From Dethiobacter sp. (GTDB lineage Bacteria; Bacillota; Dethiobacteria; DTU022; UBA8154): a stretch of 64,000 nucleotides of DNA. The stretch covers positions 1 through 64,000 of the forward strand of contig DYEO01000009.1 of the NCBI GenBank assembly GCA_020725665.1, given 5' to 3'. A model generated the notes under the pieces. It did no database searches, was not told the origin of the DNA, and was given only the letters and a program-made list of their open reading frames with translations. Positions 1-8,398 of the stretch are shown piece after piece (within the stretch, counting starts at the first letter, position 1; every line of letters starts with the position of its first letter). The position numbers and the translations under genes are program-made.

Positions 1-175
1 CTGCAATACGGGCATTTTCCAGCAGTTGTTTGAATACTTCCCGGCCCACGGGGGAAATCTCTTCGGCCAGGCCTTTGGCAAAGGCTGCCAGGACATCCTC
101 TCCGAGAAAACAGTTGGCTTCTCTGCACATCTCCGCCACGGCAGCGGTTACCAGTGCCACATCTATTTCCCGCAT
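1..175 (-). CDS. Class I fumarate hydratase alpha subunit, N-terminal part
   Basis: Only the first 58 codons lie in the window; the gene runs off the left edge. The protein starts MREIDVALVTAAVAEMC and continues through AKGLAEEISPVGREV to LLENARIA, which is the N-terminal helical part of the alpha (TtdA/FumA-N) subunit of iron-sulfur fumarases and tartrate dehydratases. These enzymes interconvert malate and fumarate with a [4Fe-4S] cluster; the cluster cysteines lie beyond the visible part. The ATG at 173-175 follows a GGTGGTT-type ribosome site. Fumarase versus tartrate dehydratase cannot be decided from this piece, but in strict anaerobes fumarase is the usual assignment. Confidence 0.75.
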   Translation of the reverse strand, partial: MREIDVALVTAAVAEMCREANCFLGEDVLAAFAKGLAEEISPVGREVFKQLLENARIA

Positions 176-271
176 CTAACCACCCCGAATAAATTGATTA
201 TTTTTATCCACAGATGTTCAGTTCGCTGTCGCATCCCTCATATCCTTCCCTGAACTTGCTTAATCTTAGCC

Positions 272-419
272 TAACACTACAGCGTAAGATTGCTTGTTTT
301 GTTACACCGCTAGCCACGGGGACGGTTCCATCGTCTTCCCTGTGGCCCTTCGCTGTGCTCAGGGGACGCTCGAACCGTCCTCATGGCAACGCTAATTGCT
401 AATTTGCGCTGTAGCGCTA
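272..419. repeat. MITE-like dispersed repeat, copy 1
   Basis: A non-coding element bounded by imperfect inverted ends (TAACACTACAGCG at 272-284; CGCTGTAGCGCTA at 407-419). Inside lies a second inverted pair, GGGGACGGTTC near 317-327 and GACGCTCGAACCGTCC near 365-380, so the RNA or single strand would fold into a long hairpin. The same core, including CATCGTCTTCCC and TGGCAACGCTAATT, recurs at 7299-7447. There is no transposase inside, as expected of a MITE-like repeat moved in trans. Confidence 0.6.
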
Positions 420-638
420 ACAAATGCGGATAATTTTTCATGGCAATCTCCGCAAACACCCTTATAAAAGTTATTGTATCAAATTCCAGTGACTTTGGAA
501 ACCGCCGCCGACATACAATAAATTGAACAGACGATAAAAGATTAGGTTAAAATTAAATTAATATTTGAGCAGGAATTTTGTCATATTTATTTAATTCTTA
601 ACAATCCATATTGCTTCCTCCAGAGGAGATGCATTGCT
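420..638. other. AT-rich leader region before ktrA
   Basis: No coding sequence is seen between the repeat and the ktrA start. The stretch is AT-rich and presumably holds the promoter of the potassium uptake operon, but no hexamer pair with good spacing stands out. The only firm signal is the AGAGGAG ribosome site at about 622-628. Confidence 0.4.
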
Positions 639-1307
639 GTGGCAAATAAGAAAAAAACATTACAGGTGGCCGTGATCGGGCTGGGTCGTTTTGGTCAGAG
701 CGTGGCAAAAACATTAACGGAACTGGGCTGTGATGTGCTGGCTATAGACTCGGACATGAAGAAAGTTGAGGCTGTTGCCAATACAGTAACCCACGCCGTT
801 CAGGCGGATTCAACCGATGAAGAAAACCTCAAGATGTTGGGTTTACAGAATTTTGATGTTGTTGTGCTGGCCACGGGAAGCTGTATTCAGGCCAGCATCC
901 TTTCGGCCATTATTATTAAAGAAATGGGTGTGGCACAAGTAATAGCCAAAGCCAACTCGGAATTACACAGTAAAGCGCTGGAAAAAATAGGTGTCAACAA
1001 AATAGTTTATCCCGAGCGGGACAGCGGCATCAAACTTGCCCACAGCCTGATGTCCATGAATCTTGTTGAATACCTGGAGATTTCACCGGAATATCAGATA
1101 GCGGAAGTAATTATTCAAAGCACCTTTCACGGTAAAACATTAAAAGAAGCCGATCTAAGAAACCGCTACGGGATAAACGTTCTGGCCATCCGTGCGGGAG
1201 ATACATTAAATGTATCCCCCCAGGCTGATGATGTTTTGCATGAAGGTGATATGCTCGTGGTATTGGGAAGAACCAAGGATTTAAAAAACTTTTGTGAAAA
1301 CTGTTAA
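639..1307 (+). CDS. Ktr/Trk potassium uptake regulatory (RCK) subunit
   Basis: A 222-residue cytoplasmic protein with an N-terminal TrkA-N Rossmann domain (VIGLGRFGQSVAKTL at about residues 12-26, the GxGxxG dinucleotide loop, then an acidic IDSD at the end of beta 2) and a C-terminal TrkA-C domain from about residue 140. It gates the membrane subunit encoded just downstream, probably in response to NAD(H), ATP or ADP as in KtrA. The GTG start at 639 is preceded by AGAGGAG at ideal spacing. It forms an operon with the 1398 gene 90 bases downstream. Size and single RCK unit favour KtrA/KtrC over the double-length TrkA. Confidence 0.9.
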   Translation: MANKKKTLQVAVIGLGRFGQSVAKTLTELGCDVLAIDSDMKKVEAVANTVTHAVQADSTDEENLKMLGLQNFDVVVLATGSCIQASILSAIIIKEMGVAQVIAKANSELHSKALEKIGVNKIVYPERDSGIKLAHSLMSMNLVEYLEISPEYQIAEVIIQSTFHGKTLKEADLRNRYGINVLAIRAGDTLNVSPQADDVLHEGDMLVVLGRTKDLKNFCENC

Positions 1308-1397
1308 GAAGGTGGCGTCCTGCTTTGAAGCTGATTGTGGCTGGCCGCCCTATTCTTTTGTAAACGCCTATGATCGGAGCAATAGCGAGGAGTTTTT

Positions 1398-2723
1398 ATG
1401 CAGATAAAGTCCCTTTCCCCGTCCCGTTACCTGGCCGGCGGTTTCGCCGCTATGATCCTGACGGGCACCTTTTTGCTTTCTTTGCCTTTCTCCACGGTGG
1501 AGGGAAAGATACATGTCATCGATGCCCTCTTTACAGCCACATCTGCCGTTTGCGTCACGGGGCTGGTGGTGGTGGACACAGGGACTTATTTTACGTTAGC
1601 CGGGCAGTTGATTATCATGCTCCTTATCCTGGGAGGGGCCCTGGGGTTTATGACCATGGCCACCCTGATCTTCGTCCTGTTGGGCCGGCGCATTACCCTT
1701 AAAGACCGGCTGATTATCAAAGAAGCCCTGCAAACCGATTCAATCCAGGGCGTCGTTTCATTGATAATTTCCGTTGTTAAAATGTCGCTGACGCTTATCC
1801 TGGCAGGCAGCGTACTTTTAGGATTGCGTTTTATTCCCCGGCTTGGCTGGGAAAAGGGCTTGCTGTTTTCCGTTTTCCATGCCGTTTCTGCATTTGGCAA
1901 CGCGGGCTTCGACTTATTTGGAGATTTTCAGAGCCTCACCGCTTACACGGGGGATTACCTGGTAAGCGGCACCATTCTGCTCTTGTTTGTAGTGGGGGGA
2001 CTCGGTTATCCCGTAATCCTCGAACTGTTGCAACACAAAAAAACGATCCGCTATTCCCTGCACACCAGGTTGGTCCTGTTGTTCACTGCCGTGCTGTTGT
2101 TCCTGGGCACGGCGGTTATTTTGCTGATGGAGTACGCCAACCCGGAGACCCTGGGAGGGTTGGGTTTCGCCAACAAGATTTTTGCGGCATTCTTTACCGC
2201 AGCCACACCGCGTACGGCAGGCTTCAACGTCATACCCACAGACGCCTTAACCACCCCCGTACTTTTATTTCTCTTGTTATTAATGTTTATCGGCGCTTCC
2301 CCGGCATCCACCGGGGGAGGGGTAAAGACCACAACTTTCGTCCTGTTGCTGACTACGGTCAGGGCATTAACCAAGGGGAGTGATGAAGTGGTCCTTTACG
2401 AGAAGCATGTTCCCTCCTCTCTGATCCTGAAAGCGCTGGCTGTATTAATTATTTCCATATCCCTGATCTTTTTCATGATCTTTGCGGTCTCCATTGTTGA
2501 GCACAAACCCTTCCTGGACCTTACCTTTGAAGTCTTCTCGGCTTTCGGCACGGTCGGGCTCAGTATGGGGATAACTCCCACCCTGAGTAACACCGGCAGG
2601 CTTTTAATTATTATTACCATGTTTGCCGGCCGTATCGGCCCCCTGACCCTGCTGTATGCTCTCACCAGAAGGTTTAACCCGGGAGGCATCAAATATCCGG
2701 AAGAACGCATTCTCATAGGATAA
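1398..2723 (+). CDS. Ktr/Trk-type potassium transporter membrane subunit
   Basis: A 441-residue polytopic protein of the TrkH/KtrB family, the K+-conducting subunit that pairs with the RCK protein encoded upstream. Four pore-like repeats can be seen, with selectivity-filter glycines in TSAVCVTGLV (about residue 50), SAFGNAGFDLF (about 165), TAATPRTAGFN (about 270) and SAFGTVGLSMG (about 385). The N-terminus RYLAGGFAAMILTGTFLLSLPF is typical of KtrB. The ATG at 1398 follows GAGGAG. Spacing to the upstream gene implies co-transcription. The length matches KtrB (about 445 residues) better than TrkH. Confidence 0.92.
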   Translation: MQIKSLSPSRYLAGGFAAMILTGTFLLSLPFSTVEGKIHVIDALFTATSAVCVTGLVVVDTGTYFTLAGQLIIMLLILGGALGFMTMATLIFVLLGRRITLKDRLIIKEALQTDSIQGVVSLIISVVKMSLTLILAGSVLLGLRFIPRLGWEKGLLFSVFHAVSAFGNAGFDLFGDFQSLTAYTGDYLVSGTILLLFVVGGLGYPVILELLQHKKTIRYSLHTRLVLLFTAVLLFLGTAVILLMEYANPETLGGLGFANKIFAAFFTAATPRTAGFNVIPTDALTTPVLLFLLLLMFIGASPASTGGGVKTTTFVLLLTTVRALTKGSDEVVLYEKHVPSSLILKALAVLIISISLIFFMIFAVSIVEHKPFLDLTFEVFSAFGTVGLSMGITPTLSNTGRLLIIITMFAGRIGPLTLLYALTRRFNPGGIKYPEERILIG

Positions 2724-2754
2724 TTACAAATAACATCCATAAGTATGGAGTCCC

Positions 2755-3038
2755 CTAAATTTCACCAGAGAACCATTCACGCAATTTTGTTTTCAGCTTA
2801 ATAAATGCAGGGTCTTGGCAGCGTTTTAAACCTACTGTTTTTGCCAGATTATAAAAAAGTGAAGAGGAACGGGCTTTACTGTTCATCTTAAAAATCTCTT
2901 CAAAAGCTTCTTTAGGGTTAACGGGCTTCTCCAGAGAAAGGAATCAGTACGACAGGTAAGCAGACTCTTAATGGTAAATTCCATGTTCTTGTCGGCAACC
3001 AGCACAACGAGATCTTTTTGTTCTATATCGATTGTCAT
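2755..3038 (-). pseudogene. Remnant of a small nucleotide-binding-like protein (possibly DUF4276), deleted in the middle
   Basis: Reading from the ATG at 3038, the first frame gives MTIDIEQKDLVVLVADKNM and about 10 further plausible residues. Then the sequence continues only in another frame (KPVNPKEAFEEIF, SLFYNLAKTVGLKRC, LREWFSGEI) down to the TAG at 2755-2757. The join falls near 2930-2950. The DLVVLVADKNME opening resembles TOPRIM-like DUF4276 proteins of about 200 residues, often paired with AAA ATPases; that name is tentative. About half the expected length is missing, so this is a deletion plus a frameshift. Confidence 0.5.
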
Positions 3039-3159
3039 CCCAGCACGCCTCCGGCAAATAAAACACTAAGGTTAGTTTCTCCACACCATTCTTTAAGAGC
3101 CGGGTGCTCACTTCCTTTGACAATATCTGCAGATTCGGATCCACTATTATTTATTATAT

Positions 3160-3190
3160 GAGTAAACCCGCTCAAAGAGCGGGTTTACTC
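3160..3190 (-). terminator. Hairpin terminator after tRNA-Pro
   Basis: A perfect 14-bp inverted repeat (GAGTAAACCCGCTC, loop of three, GAGCGGGTTTACTC) begins two bases past the CCA end of the tRNA and is followed on the minus strand by an AT-rich stretch. It is the natural transcription stop for the tRNA. Confidence 0.8.
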
Positions 3191-3191
3191 G

Positions 3192-3268
3192 TGGTCGGGG
3201 CGACAGGATTTGAACCTGCGACCTCCTGGTCCCAAACCAGGCGCGCTGCCAAGCTGCGCCACACCCCG
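3192..3268 (-). tRNA. tRNA-Pro (anticodon TGG)
   Basis: Read on the minus strand, the 77-base gene starts CGGGGTGTGGCGCAGC and ends with an encoded CCA. The anticodon loop TTTGGGA sits on the stem CTGGT/ACCAG, giving anticodon UGG for proline. The T-arm carries GGTTCGAATCC. Acceptor ends CGGGGTG and CGCCCCG pair. It stands alone between the pseudogene at 2755 and rph-rdgB and has its own hairpin terminator. Confidence 0.97.
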
Positions 3269-3379
3269 TAGTGCATATCCTTTAAATTGATTCTTGGTGA
3301 TTAAAATTCTAACACGGGGAAAGGGAAATTGCAACCATCCGCGTAAAGGTGTAAAAACGGGGTTGGGGAGAAATTAAGC

Positions 3380-4714
3380 TTACAGTTCTTCCAGGATCCT
3401 TTTTATTTTACGCAGGGCCCGCCCGCGGTGGCTGATGCGGCTTTTGCTCTCCCTGTCCATCTGGGCGAATGTCCTTGTCTCATCTTCAGGAATGAAAAGG
3501 GGATCGTAGCCGAAACCACCATCACCTTGTGGTGCGGCAGCGATGCTCCCCCGGCAGTTTCCCTCCACCGCAACCGTCGGGTGGCCTGGCCGGGCCAAGG
3601 CAATGACACAGGTAAAACGGGCTCCCCGTTGCTCACGGGGAACTCCCTGCATAAGCTGCTGCAGCAGGGCGTTGTTTTGCCCATCGCCGGCCTGCTCCCC
3701 GGCAAAACGGGCTGAATACACTCCCGGGCGGCCGTTCAAGTAATCCACTTCCAGTCCCGAATCATCCGCCAGGACCATCTCCCCGCTCAGACGGCAGATC
3801 GTTTCCGCCTTGAGCATGGCGTTCTCCTTGAAGGTAGTTCCGTTCTCTGTTACGGGCGGGAATTGGGGAAAGTCTGTCAGGGATAGAATCTCCAGAGGCA
3901 GGCCGTCCAGCATTTCCTGCAGCTCCGCCACTTTACCCCGGTTGTGCGTGGCCAGAATGAGTTTCTTTTTCTTTCCGTGCTGCTCCGTTCGCTGCCGTAC
4001 CCCCCCCAGCACGGCTTCCTGTTTTTTAATAAGACAGGCAATGCCCTGAGAGGCCAGGTCCAATAGGTCGTTTAACTGCTCACGGCTGAAGGGTTTTTTC
4101 TCCGCCGTACCCTGGAGTTCCACCAGGCGGCCGCTGCCTGTCATGACAACGTTCAGATCCACATCGGCTGCGCTGTCCTCCACGAAGGTAAGGTCCAGCA
4201 TGGCTTCATTTTTCACCAGGCCCACACTTACTGCCGCGAGATAATCCCGGAGAGGGTTGGATGAGATCTTCCCTTCCCGCAGCAGGTGGTTGAGGGCATC
4301 GGCGAGGGCGATATAAGCGCCGGTTATGGCAGCCGTGCGCGTTCCCCCGTCGGCCTGCAGTACGTCGCAGTCAAGCCGGATCGTCCTCTCTCCGAGGGCC
4401 TCAAGGTCCACCACAGCCCGCAGGGAACGGCCGATTAACCGCTGGATTTCACTGGTGCGCCCGCTGATTCGCCCGGTGGCCGCTTCACGGGGGTTGCGCT
4501 TGTGTGTGGAGCGGGGCAACAATGAATACTCGGCGGTTACCCAGCCGTGCTGTTCCCCCCGCATCCAGGGGGCCGTATGTTCCTCTACGGAGGCAGCGCA
4601 GAGAACGACAGTCCGGCCCATTTCCAGCAAGACGGAGCCCTCGGCATAGCGCAGGTAGCCCCGGGTAAACTGTACTTCGCGTAATTCGTTATTTTTTCGC
4701 CCATCCGATCGCAT
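3380..4714 (-). CDS. rph-rdgB: RNase PH fused to XTP/dITP pyrophosphatase
   Basis: One 444-residue polypeptide carries two housekeeping enzymes. Residues 1 to about 240 are ribonuclease PH, a phosphorolytic 3' exonuclease that trims tRNA ends (MRSDGR start, [20 protein letters not shown] with the phosphate-site arginines, [14 protein letters not shown]). Residues from about 250 are the RdgB/HAM1 diphosphatase that cleanses dITP and XTP ([40 protein letters not shown]). The fusion is known in Peptococcaceae-type Bacillota. I chose the ATG at 4712-4714 because GCAGGT lies seven bases upstream; an ATG two codons earlier is also possible. Confidence 0.95.
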   Translation of the reverse strand: MRSDGRKNNELREVQFTRGYLRYAEGSVLLEMGRTVVLCAASVEEHTAPWMRGEQHGWVTAEYSLLPRSTHKRNPREAATGRISGRTSEIQRLIGRSLRAVVDLEALGERTIRLDCDVLQADGGTRTAAITGAYIALADALNHLLREGKISSNPLRDYLAAVSVGLVKNEAMLDLTFVEDSAADVDLNVVMTGSGRLVELQGTAEKKPFSREQLNDLLDLASQGIACLIKKQEAVLGGVRQRTEQHGKKKKLILATHNRGKVAELQEMLDGLPLEILSLTDFPQFPPVTENGTTFKENAMLKAETICRLSGEMVLADDSGLEVDYLNGRPGVYSARFAGEQAGDGQNNALLQQLMQGVPREQRGARFTCVIALARPGHPTVAVEGNCRGSIAAAPQGDGGFGYDPLFIPEDETRTFAQMDRESKSRISHRGRALRKIKRILEEL

Positions 4715-4860
4715 GATCATACCTGCTTTCCAAAGCACCAGTTTTTTATATTTTAACGCATATTAGGACGTTTTTGCAGGGAAAATGCATAACATTGTAG
4801 AATTTTTTTTCGGGAATAATAAATTAGCGGGAACAATCCCGCAGGAGAGGAGTAAAAGAA

Positions 4861-5265
4861 GTGATCATCCGCCGCGTTTTCGCCTTCCTGATCGACCTGG
4901 TTATAGCCACCCTGTTTTCGGCTATCCCCATACCCGTCATCAGCGGCTTAATTGCATTCCTTTACATGCTCCTGCGCGACGGCCTGACAGAGAGGGGCAG
5001 TATCGGTAAAAGGATGCTCAACCTGCAGGTAACCACCCTCGGGGGTCAGCAGCTCAATTATGAAGAGTCAATCCGCCGCAATATTATTTTTGCCTTCCCT
5101 ACCATCTTTCATGTCATTCCCGTGTTTGGCTGGATCCTGGCCCATTTATTCGGGCTTTTTATCTACGTGGTGGAACTCCTGGCCATGAACAAGAATCCAC
5201 GGGGGCAACGCAACGGCGATCGCTGGGCCGGTACCCTGGTGCAGGAAGGTCCCCATTATTATTAA
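4861..5265 (+). CDS. RDD family membrane protein
   Basis: A 134-residue protein with the RDD signature spread over its first helix (RRVFAFLIDLVIATLF; Arg and Asp positions of the RDD motif) and LTERGSIGKRMLNLQV after the second hydrophobic segment, as in the family. Three hydrophobic stretches are visible (about 8-25, 27-42 and 75-105). RDD proteins are small integral membrane proteins; some have been linked to ion or proton exchange, but no role can be read here. The GTG start follows GGAGAGGAG. It is transcribed divergently from rph-rdgB and convergently with the GerMN gene, ending two bases from it. Confidence 0.85.
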   Translation: MIIRRVFAFLIDLVIATLFSAIPIPVISGLIAFLYMLLRDGLTERGSIGKRMLNLQVTTLGGQQLNYEESIRRNIIFAFPTIFHVIPVFGWILAHLFGLFIYVVELLAMNKNPRGQRNGDRWAGTLVQEGPHYY

Positions 5266-5267
5266 GA

Positions 5268-6317
5268 TTATTTTAACTGGTTATAGAGCAATGGAGGCGG
5301 CAGGGGAGTCTTGAGAGATGTACCATGGGGGAGCAATAACTTTTCTCCCTCCACCAGTATCTGAACGCGCTCCACACCGGGTAGTGCCGTGAGTGTCAGG
5401 ACAAGCTGGTTTATAATATTTTCCTCGCCGCTGCGGCCGCCCTGGTATTGGAGCAGTTCCCGCGAAAAGTCCACCAACAGTATCCCCCCCTGCAGGCTGA
5501 AATTATGCAGTTTTGTCCCGGGGGGCAGATCGCTGAAGAGATTACTGCCCGGTCGCGGACCTTTTAAAAGTTCATCTACCGCAGTCTGGACCAACTCTCC
5601 CTTTTCTGCAACAACGCGCGTTATGGGCACATAAAAGATACTGTTTTCGCCGAGCAATGTACAGAAATAAAGACGCAACTGCTGCGCTGCGGCAAGGTCC
5701 CCCACATTATCGGCCACTTCCAGGTTCAGGCTGTGTTGCATATTAAAAGTGCCCCGCCCGGGAGTCCCCCCGGGAAAGATCTCCACCGGGCTTCCCTCCA
5801 CCACGATTTCAACCTCATTAACCGTATTAAATTGCAGAAGGGTGTAAACCACACTTGTCAGCACTTCCCTTTCCATACCCGGGTCATAATCGAGAAATGC
5901 ACGGCTGAAGTCAACGCGACAGAGCCCTCCACGAATGTTGATACCCACGATTGCCGTCTGCGGGGGCAGGGGGGAGCTGATGCCGAAGCGCATTTCTTCA
6001 GCCGGCGTGGGGCCCTTGATCAGTCTCTCCAGGGCGGCACGGGCCACCCCCTCCGTCCAGGGTTGGAGCACCGTAACGGGCAACAGGTTGTGGCTTTTTT
6101 CTTCCAGGAAGTAGACCTGGTAACGCAGCACGCCGGGTGGCAGTTCCTCCCGCACAATTTCCTGCTGCTCGGGTTTTTTCTGCTCCTCGGCAACAATACT
6201 TTTTTTCTGCTCCTTTTCCCTGAAAAGCTGCGGTACGAAATTCTGAAGGCAGCCGGTTGTACCGAGCAAAACAGCGAAACAGCAGATCAGCATGTAAAGA
6301 TAAATCTTTCTACGCAT
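5268..6317 (-). CDS. GerMN-domain lipoprotein, spore germination/sporulation type
   Basis: A 349-residue exported lipoprotein. The start at 6317 gives MRRKIYLYMLICC, a hydrophobic core and the lipobox LGTTGC, with AAAGGAAG ribosome site just upstream. Two GerMN repeats follow (about residues 65-170 and 205-320), each with the pattern of a strand ending VDFSR and a V-V-VEG segment (GGLCRVDFSRAF, VEIVVEGSPV; GGILLVDFSREL, VQILVEGEKL). B. subtilis GerM, with this architecture, acts in sporulation and germination peptidoglycan work. The gene lies directly downstream of murI on the same strand, with a 130-base gap. Confidence 0.88.
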   Translation of the reverse strand: MRRKIYLYMLICCFAVLLGTTGCLQNFVPQLFREKEQKKSIVAEEQKKPEQQEIVREELPPGVLRYQVYFLEEKSHNLLPVTVLQPWTEGVARAALERLIKGPTPAEEMRFGISSPLPPQTAIVGINIRGGLCRVDFSRAFLDYDPGMEREVLTSVVYTLLQFNTVNEVEIVVEGSPVEIFPGGTPGRGTFNMQHSLNLEVADNVGDLAAAQQLRLYFCTLLGENSIFYVPITRVVAEKGELVQTAVDELLKGPRPGSNLFSDLPPGTKLHNFSLQGGILLVDFSRELLQYQGGRSGEENIINQLVLTLTALPGVERVQILVEGEKLLLPHGTSLKTPLPPPLLYNQLK

Positions 6318-6450
6318 GGCTATCTTCCTTTCCCGGGGATTCAATTGCTTTGTTACTATATGTATAGTGGACAGGGCATATTTATGAAAAAAGCAGCCCG
6401 CAGGCCGCAAATTTACATACTTTTATTGTACCTAAGTTTTGATTCCGTTT

Positions 6451-7272
6451 TTAAACCAATAGCGGTGTCTCCTCATCCAGCACAACCTGGAAAGCCCTGA
6501 CCTCTTTCTCCAGAAGCTTGACAGCCATTTGACTGAAATTTCTGGCCGGACCGCTGACATAAAAGCGATGCACCGGTGAGATCTCCCGGGGCTGCAGCAG
6601 TTCCTTTTCTTCCAGAATGCGCCGCGCTTCCTGTGCCGTCTCCTCCGCCGAGCTGATCAGTTTTACTTCCGGTCCCATCACCGCGCCGATCACTTCCGCC
6701 AGCAAGGGGTAATGGGTACAGCCCAGGATGAGGGTATCCACACCTGCTTTTTTCAGGGGTTGGAGGTACTCCTCGGCGACGCGGTATACTTCCGGGTTAT
6801 GGACCAGCTCGTTTTCCACAACGAGAACAAAAAGGGGGCAGGCCCGGCTGAAAAGAGCCACATCCGGAGCCAACCTTTGGAAGACACGCTGGTACGCGCC
6901 GCTTTCGATCGTGCCGCTGGTGCCGATCACACCCACCTTGCGGTTACGTGTCTGTCCCAGGGCCGCTCTCACCCCCGGCTCAATAACCCCCAACAACGGC
7001 AGGGTCACCCGCTCCCGGTAATATTCCAATCCGGCGGCCGTTGCCGCGTTACAGGCAACAATAATGATCTTGATCTGTTGGGTCAGCAAAAAATCCATAA
7101 TCCTGTAAACAAAGCTTCTCACCTGCCCGGCAGGGCGGGGACCGTAAGGCATATGGGCCGTGTCGCCAAAATAAACTATATGCTCAAAGGGGAGTTGACG
7201 GATTATCTCTTTTGCCACGGTAAGTCCTCCTACCCCCGAATCAAGTACGGCCACGGCTTTATATTTGTCCAA
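6451..7272 (-). CDS. murI: Glutamate racemase
   Basis: Makes D-glutamate for peptidoglycan. The 273-residue protein carries both catalytic cysteines in their family contexts: VACNAATAAGL (about residue 75) and LGCTHYPLL (about 185), plus the N-terminal LDSGVGGLTV and FGDTAHMPYG motifs. I chose the TTG at 7270-7272 (MDKYKAVAVLD) because AGGAGG sits seven bases upstream; an in-frame ATG at 7296 has no ribosome site and adds the odd peptide MGKVGGKA. The upstream side is occupied by copy 2 of the dispersed repeat. Confidence 0.95.
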   Translation of the reverse strand: MDKYKAVAVLDSGVGGLTVAKEIIRQLPFEHIVYFGDTAHMPYGPRPAGQVRSFVYRIMDFLLTQQIKIIIVACNAATAAGLEYYRERVTLPLLGVIEPGVRAALGQTRNRKVGVIGTSGTIESGAYQRVFQRLAPDVALFSRACPLFVLVVENELVHNPEVYRVAEEYLQPLKKAGVDTLILGCTHYPLLAEVIGAVMGPEVKLISSAEETAQEARRILEEKELLQPREISPVHRFYVSGPARNFSQMAVKLLEKEVRAFQVVLDEETPLLV

Positions 7273-7298
7273 AGCTTTACCTCCTACCTTACCCATTT

Positions 7299-7447
7299 AT
7301 AGCCATAGGGGACGGTTCCATCGTCTTCCCTTCGGACCTCCGCTTCCCTTCGGACCTCCGCTTCCCTTCGGACCTCCGCTTCCCTTCGGTGACGCTCGAA
7401 CCGTCCCCCTGGCAACGCTAATTTGGTTAATTTTCGCTGTAGTGTTA
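7299..7447. repeat. MITE-like dispersed repeat, copy 2, with expanded interior
   Basis: It shares the GGGGACGGTTCCATCGTCTTCCC-type core and TGGCAACGCTAATT tail with the copy at 272-419 and again has inverted GGACGGTTC / GAACCGTCC arms. The right end CGCTGTAGTGTTA matches the inverted end of copy 1. The left outer end is absent, next to murI. The TAA stop of the neighbouring UPF0316 gene lies inside the right end, so the element settled precisely at the 3' end of that gene. Confidence 0.6.
7325..7389. repeat. 18-bp tandem repeat inside the dispersed element
   Basis: The unit CTTCCCTTCGGACCTCCG occurs three times exactly (7325-7342, 7343-7360, 7361-7378), then a partial fourth copy to 7389. 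Copy 1 of the element at 272-419 has a single, different interior at this point, so the expansion happened in this copy. Confidence 0.85.
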
Positions 7448-7966
7448 CTTGGATTTTTTTCTGGTAAAATAACCGCCGATGATTTTGCGCGCATCCATAA
7501 CGGTAACAAAAGCCTTTACATCCTCCTCGTGAATCAGGCGCATGAGACCGGGCAAGTCGCGCCGTTTGACCAAAACGTAGAGGATCTGGTGCGTTCCGTC
7601 CCGGCCACACCCTTCCACCGTGGTGACGCCGAATCCCTCATCACGCAGGCGCATTTCCATGCTGGCAAAGCAGTCCAGGGAGATTACCTGCACGTTGACG
7701 AAACCAACGGCAATGCGCTCCTCAATTAAACTTCCGACGTAATTTCCCGCCCCGAAGCCGGCAGCGAAAAACACCATGTTTATCGGCTCATCAAGGCGCT
7801 TCACTACCTCGCTGAGCGCGATGATATACAATGCTGATTCTGCAAAACCGACAAGGGCAGCATTGAGGCTGCGCCCGCGCATCAGAAAAAGAATACGCAA
7901 TGTTCCCAATGATACATCAACAATTCTGGCAAGAAAAATTAACAGGCCGGTGACAATTAGGGCCAT
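7445..7966 (-). CDS. UPF0316 / DUF2179 membrane protein
   Basis: A 173-residue protein with three N-terminal hydrophobic segments (about 1-18, 30-52 and 60-78; VDVSLGTLRILFLMRGR between the first two, typical of the UPF0316 family) and a soluble C-terminal DUF2179 domain (GHYG-type fold; here YVLVKRRDLPGLMRLI and VTVMDARKIIGGYF). The function of the family is not established. The ATG at 7966 follows GGGGGAG at nine bases. The C-terminal lysine-rich end runs into copy 2 of the dispersed repeat, which supplies the stop codon. Confidence 0.85.
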   Translation of the reverse strand: MALIVTGLLIFLARIVDVSLGTLRILFLMRGRSLNAALVGFAESALYIIALSEVVKRLDEPINMVFFAAGFGAGNYVGSLIEERIAVGFVNVQVISLDCFASMEMRLRDEGFGVTTVEGCGRDGTHQILYVLVKRRDLPGLMRLIHEEDVKAFVTVMDARKIIGGYFTRKKSK

Positions 7967-8183
7967 CACTCTAATCTCCCCCGTAAGGTTCAGCCTTCTA
8001 AAACATAAGTATTATCAAGGCCACAAATTGATGATTCCCCTCCCCCCGATTTGGGGAGCGATCATATCATTACAAGTTTAACAACTACCCCCCCCTCTGT
8101 CAACAAATAAAGGCCCTCCACAGCGGCACCACATGAAATCTCCAAACCTTTCGCTGCCTGACAGGAACAATATGACCGGATTG

Positions 8184-8246
8184 TTTACCCTTAAAACTAT
8201 CGCATTTACCCTTAAAACTATCGCATTTACCCTTAAAACTATCACA
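8184..8246. repeat. Three 21-bp tandem repeats upstream of the oxidoreductase operon
   Basis: TTTACCCTTAAAACTATCGCA is repeated at 8184-8204 and 8205-8225, and with one change (ATCACA) at 8226-8246. The period of 21 bp is two DNA turns, so the same face is presented each time. The array ends nine bases before the -35 hexamer of the por promoter, a natural place for an activator or repressor. Confidence 0.85.
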
Positions 8247-8254
8247 TTAAACTA

Positions 8255-8283
8255 TTGAATATCTTGTTGATCTGTGATATGAT
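8255..8283 (+). promoter_or_regulatory. Sigma-A-type promoter of the por operon
   Basis: TTGAAT at 8255-8260 and TATGAT at 8278-8283 are separated by exactly 17 bases. The first gene begins about 115 bases downstream, leaving an AT-rich leader without an obvious riboswitch fold. Confidence 0.65.
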
Positions 8284-8398
8284 ATTCCTCAAATTGTTTT
8301 TTCCGTTTTTCCACGGATAAGCAATTTATTTCAATATATATTATTTATTATTATGTAAAATGCAAAAAACGAGAGAAAAAAAACAGGAGGTGTAAGGT

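Noticed and set aside
7325..7389. 18-bp tandem array as a CRISPR
   Set aside because: The units are directly adjacent without spacers and too short; it is a simple tandem repeat.
7265..7729. Plus-strand frame with repeated LPFGPP units
   Set aside because: The repeats are the translated 18-bp tandem repeat of a non-coding element, and the rest is antisense to the UPF0316 gene.
8184..8246. 21-bp array as a CRISPR or replication iterons
   Set aside because: No spacers and only three units; no replication protein nearby, and it abuts a promoter.
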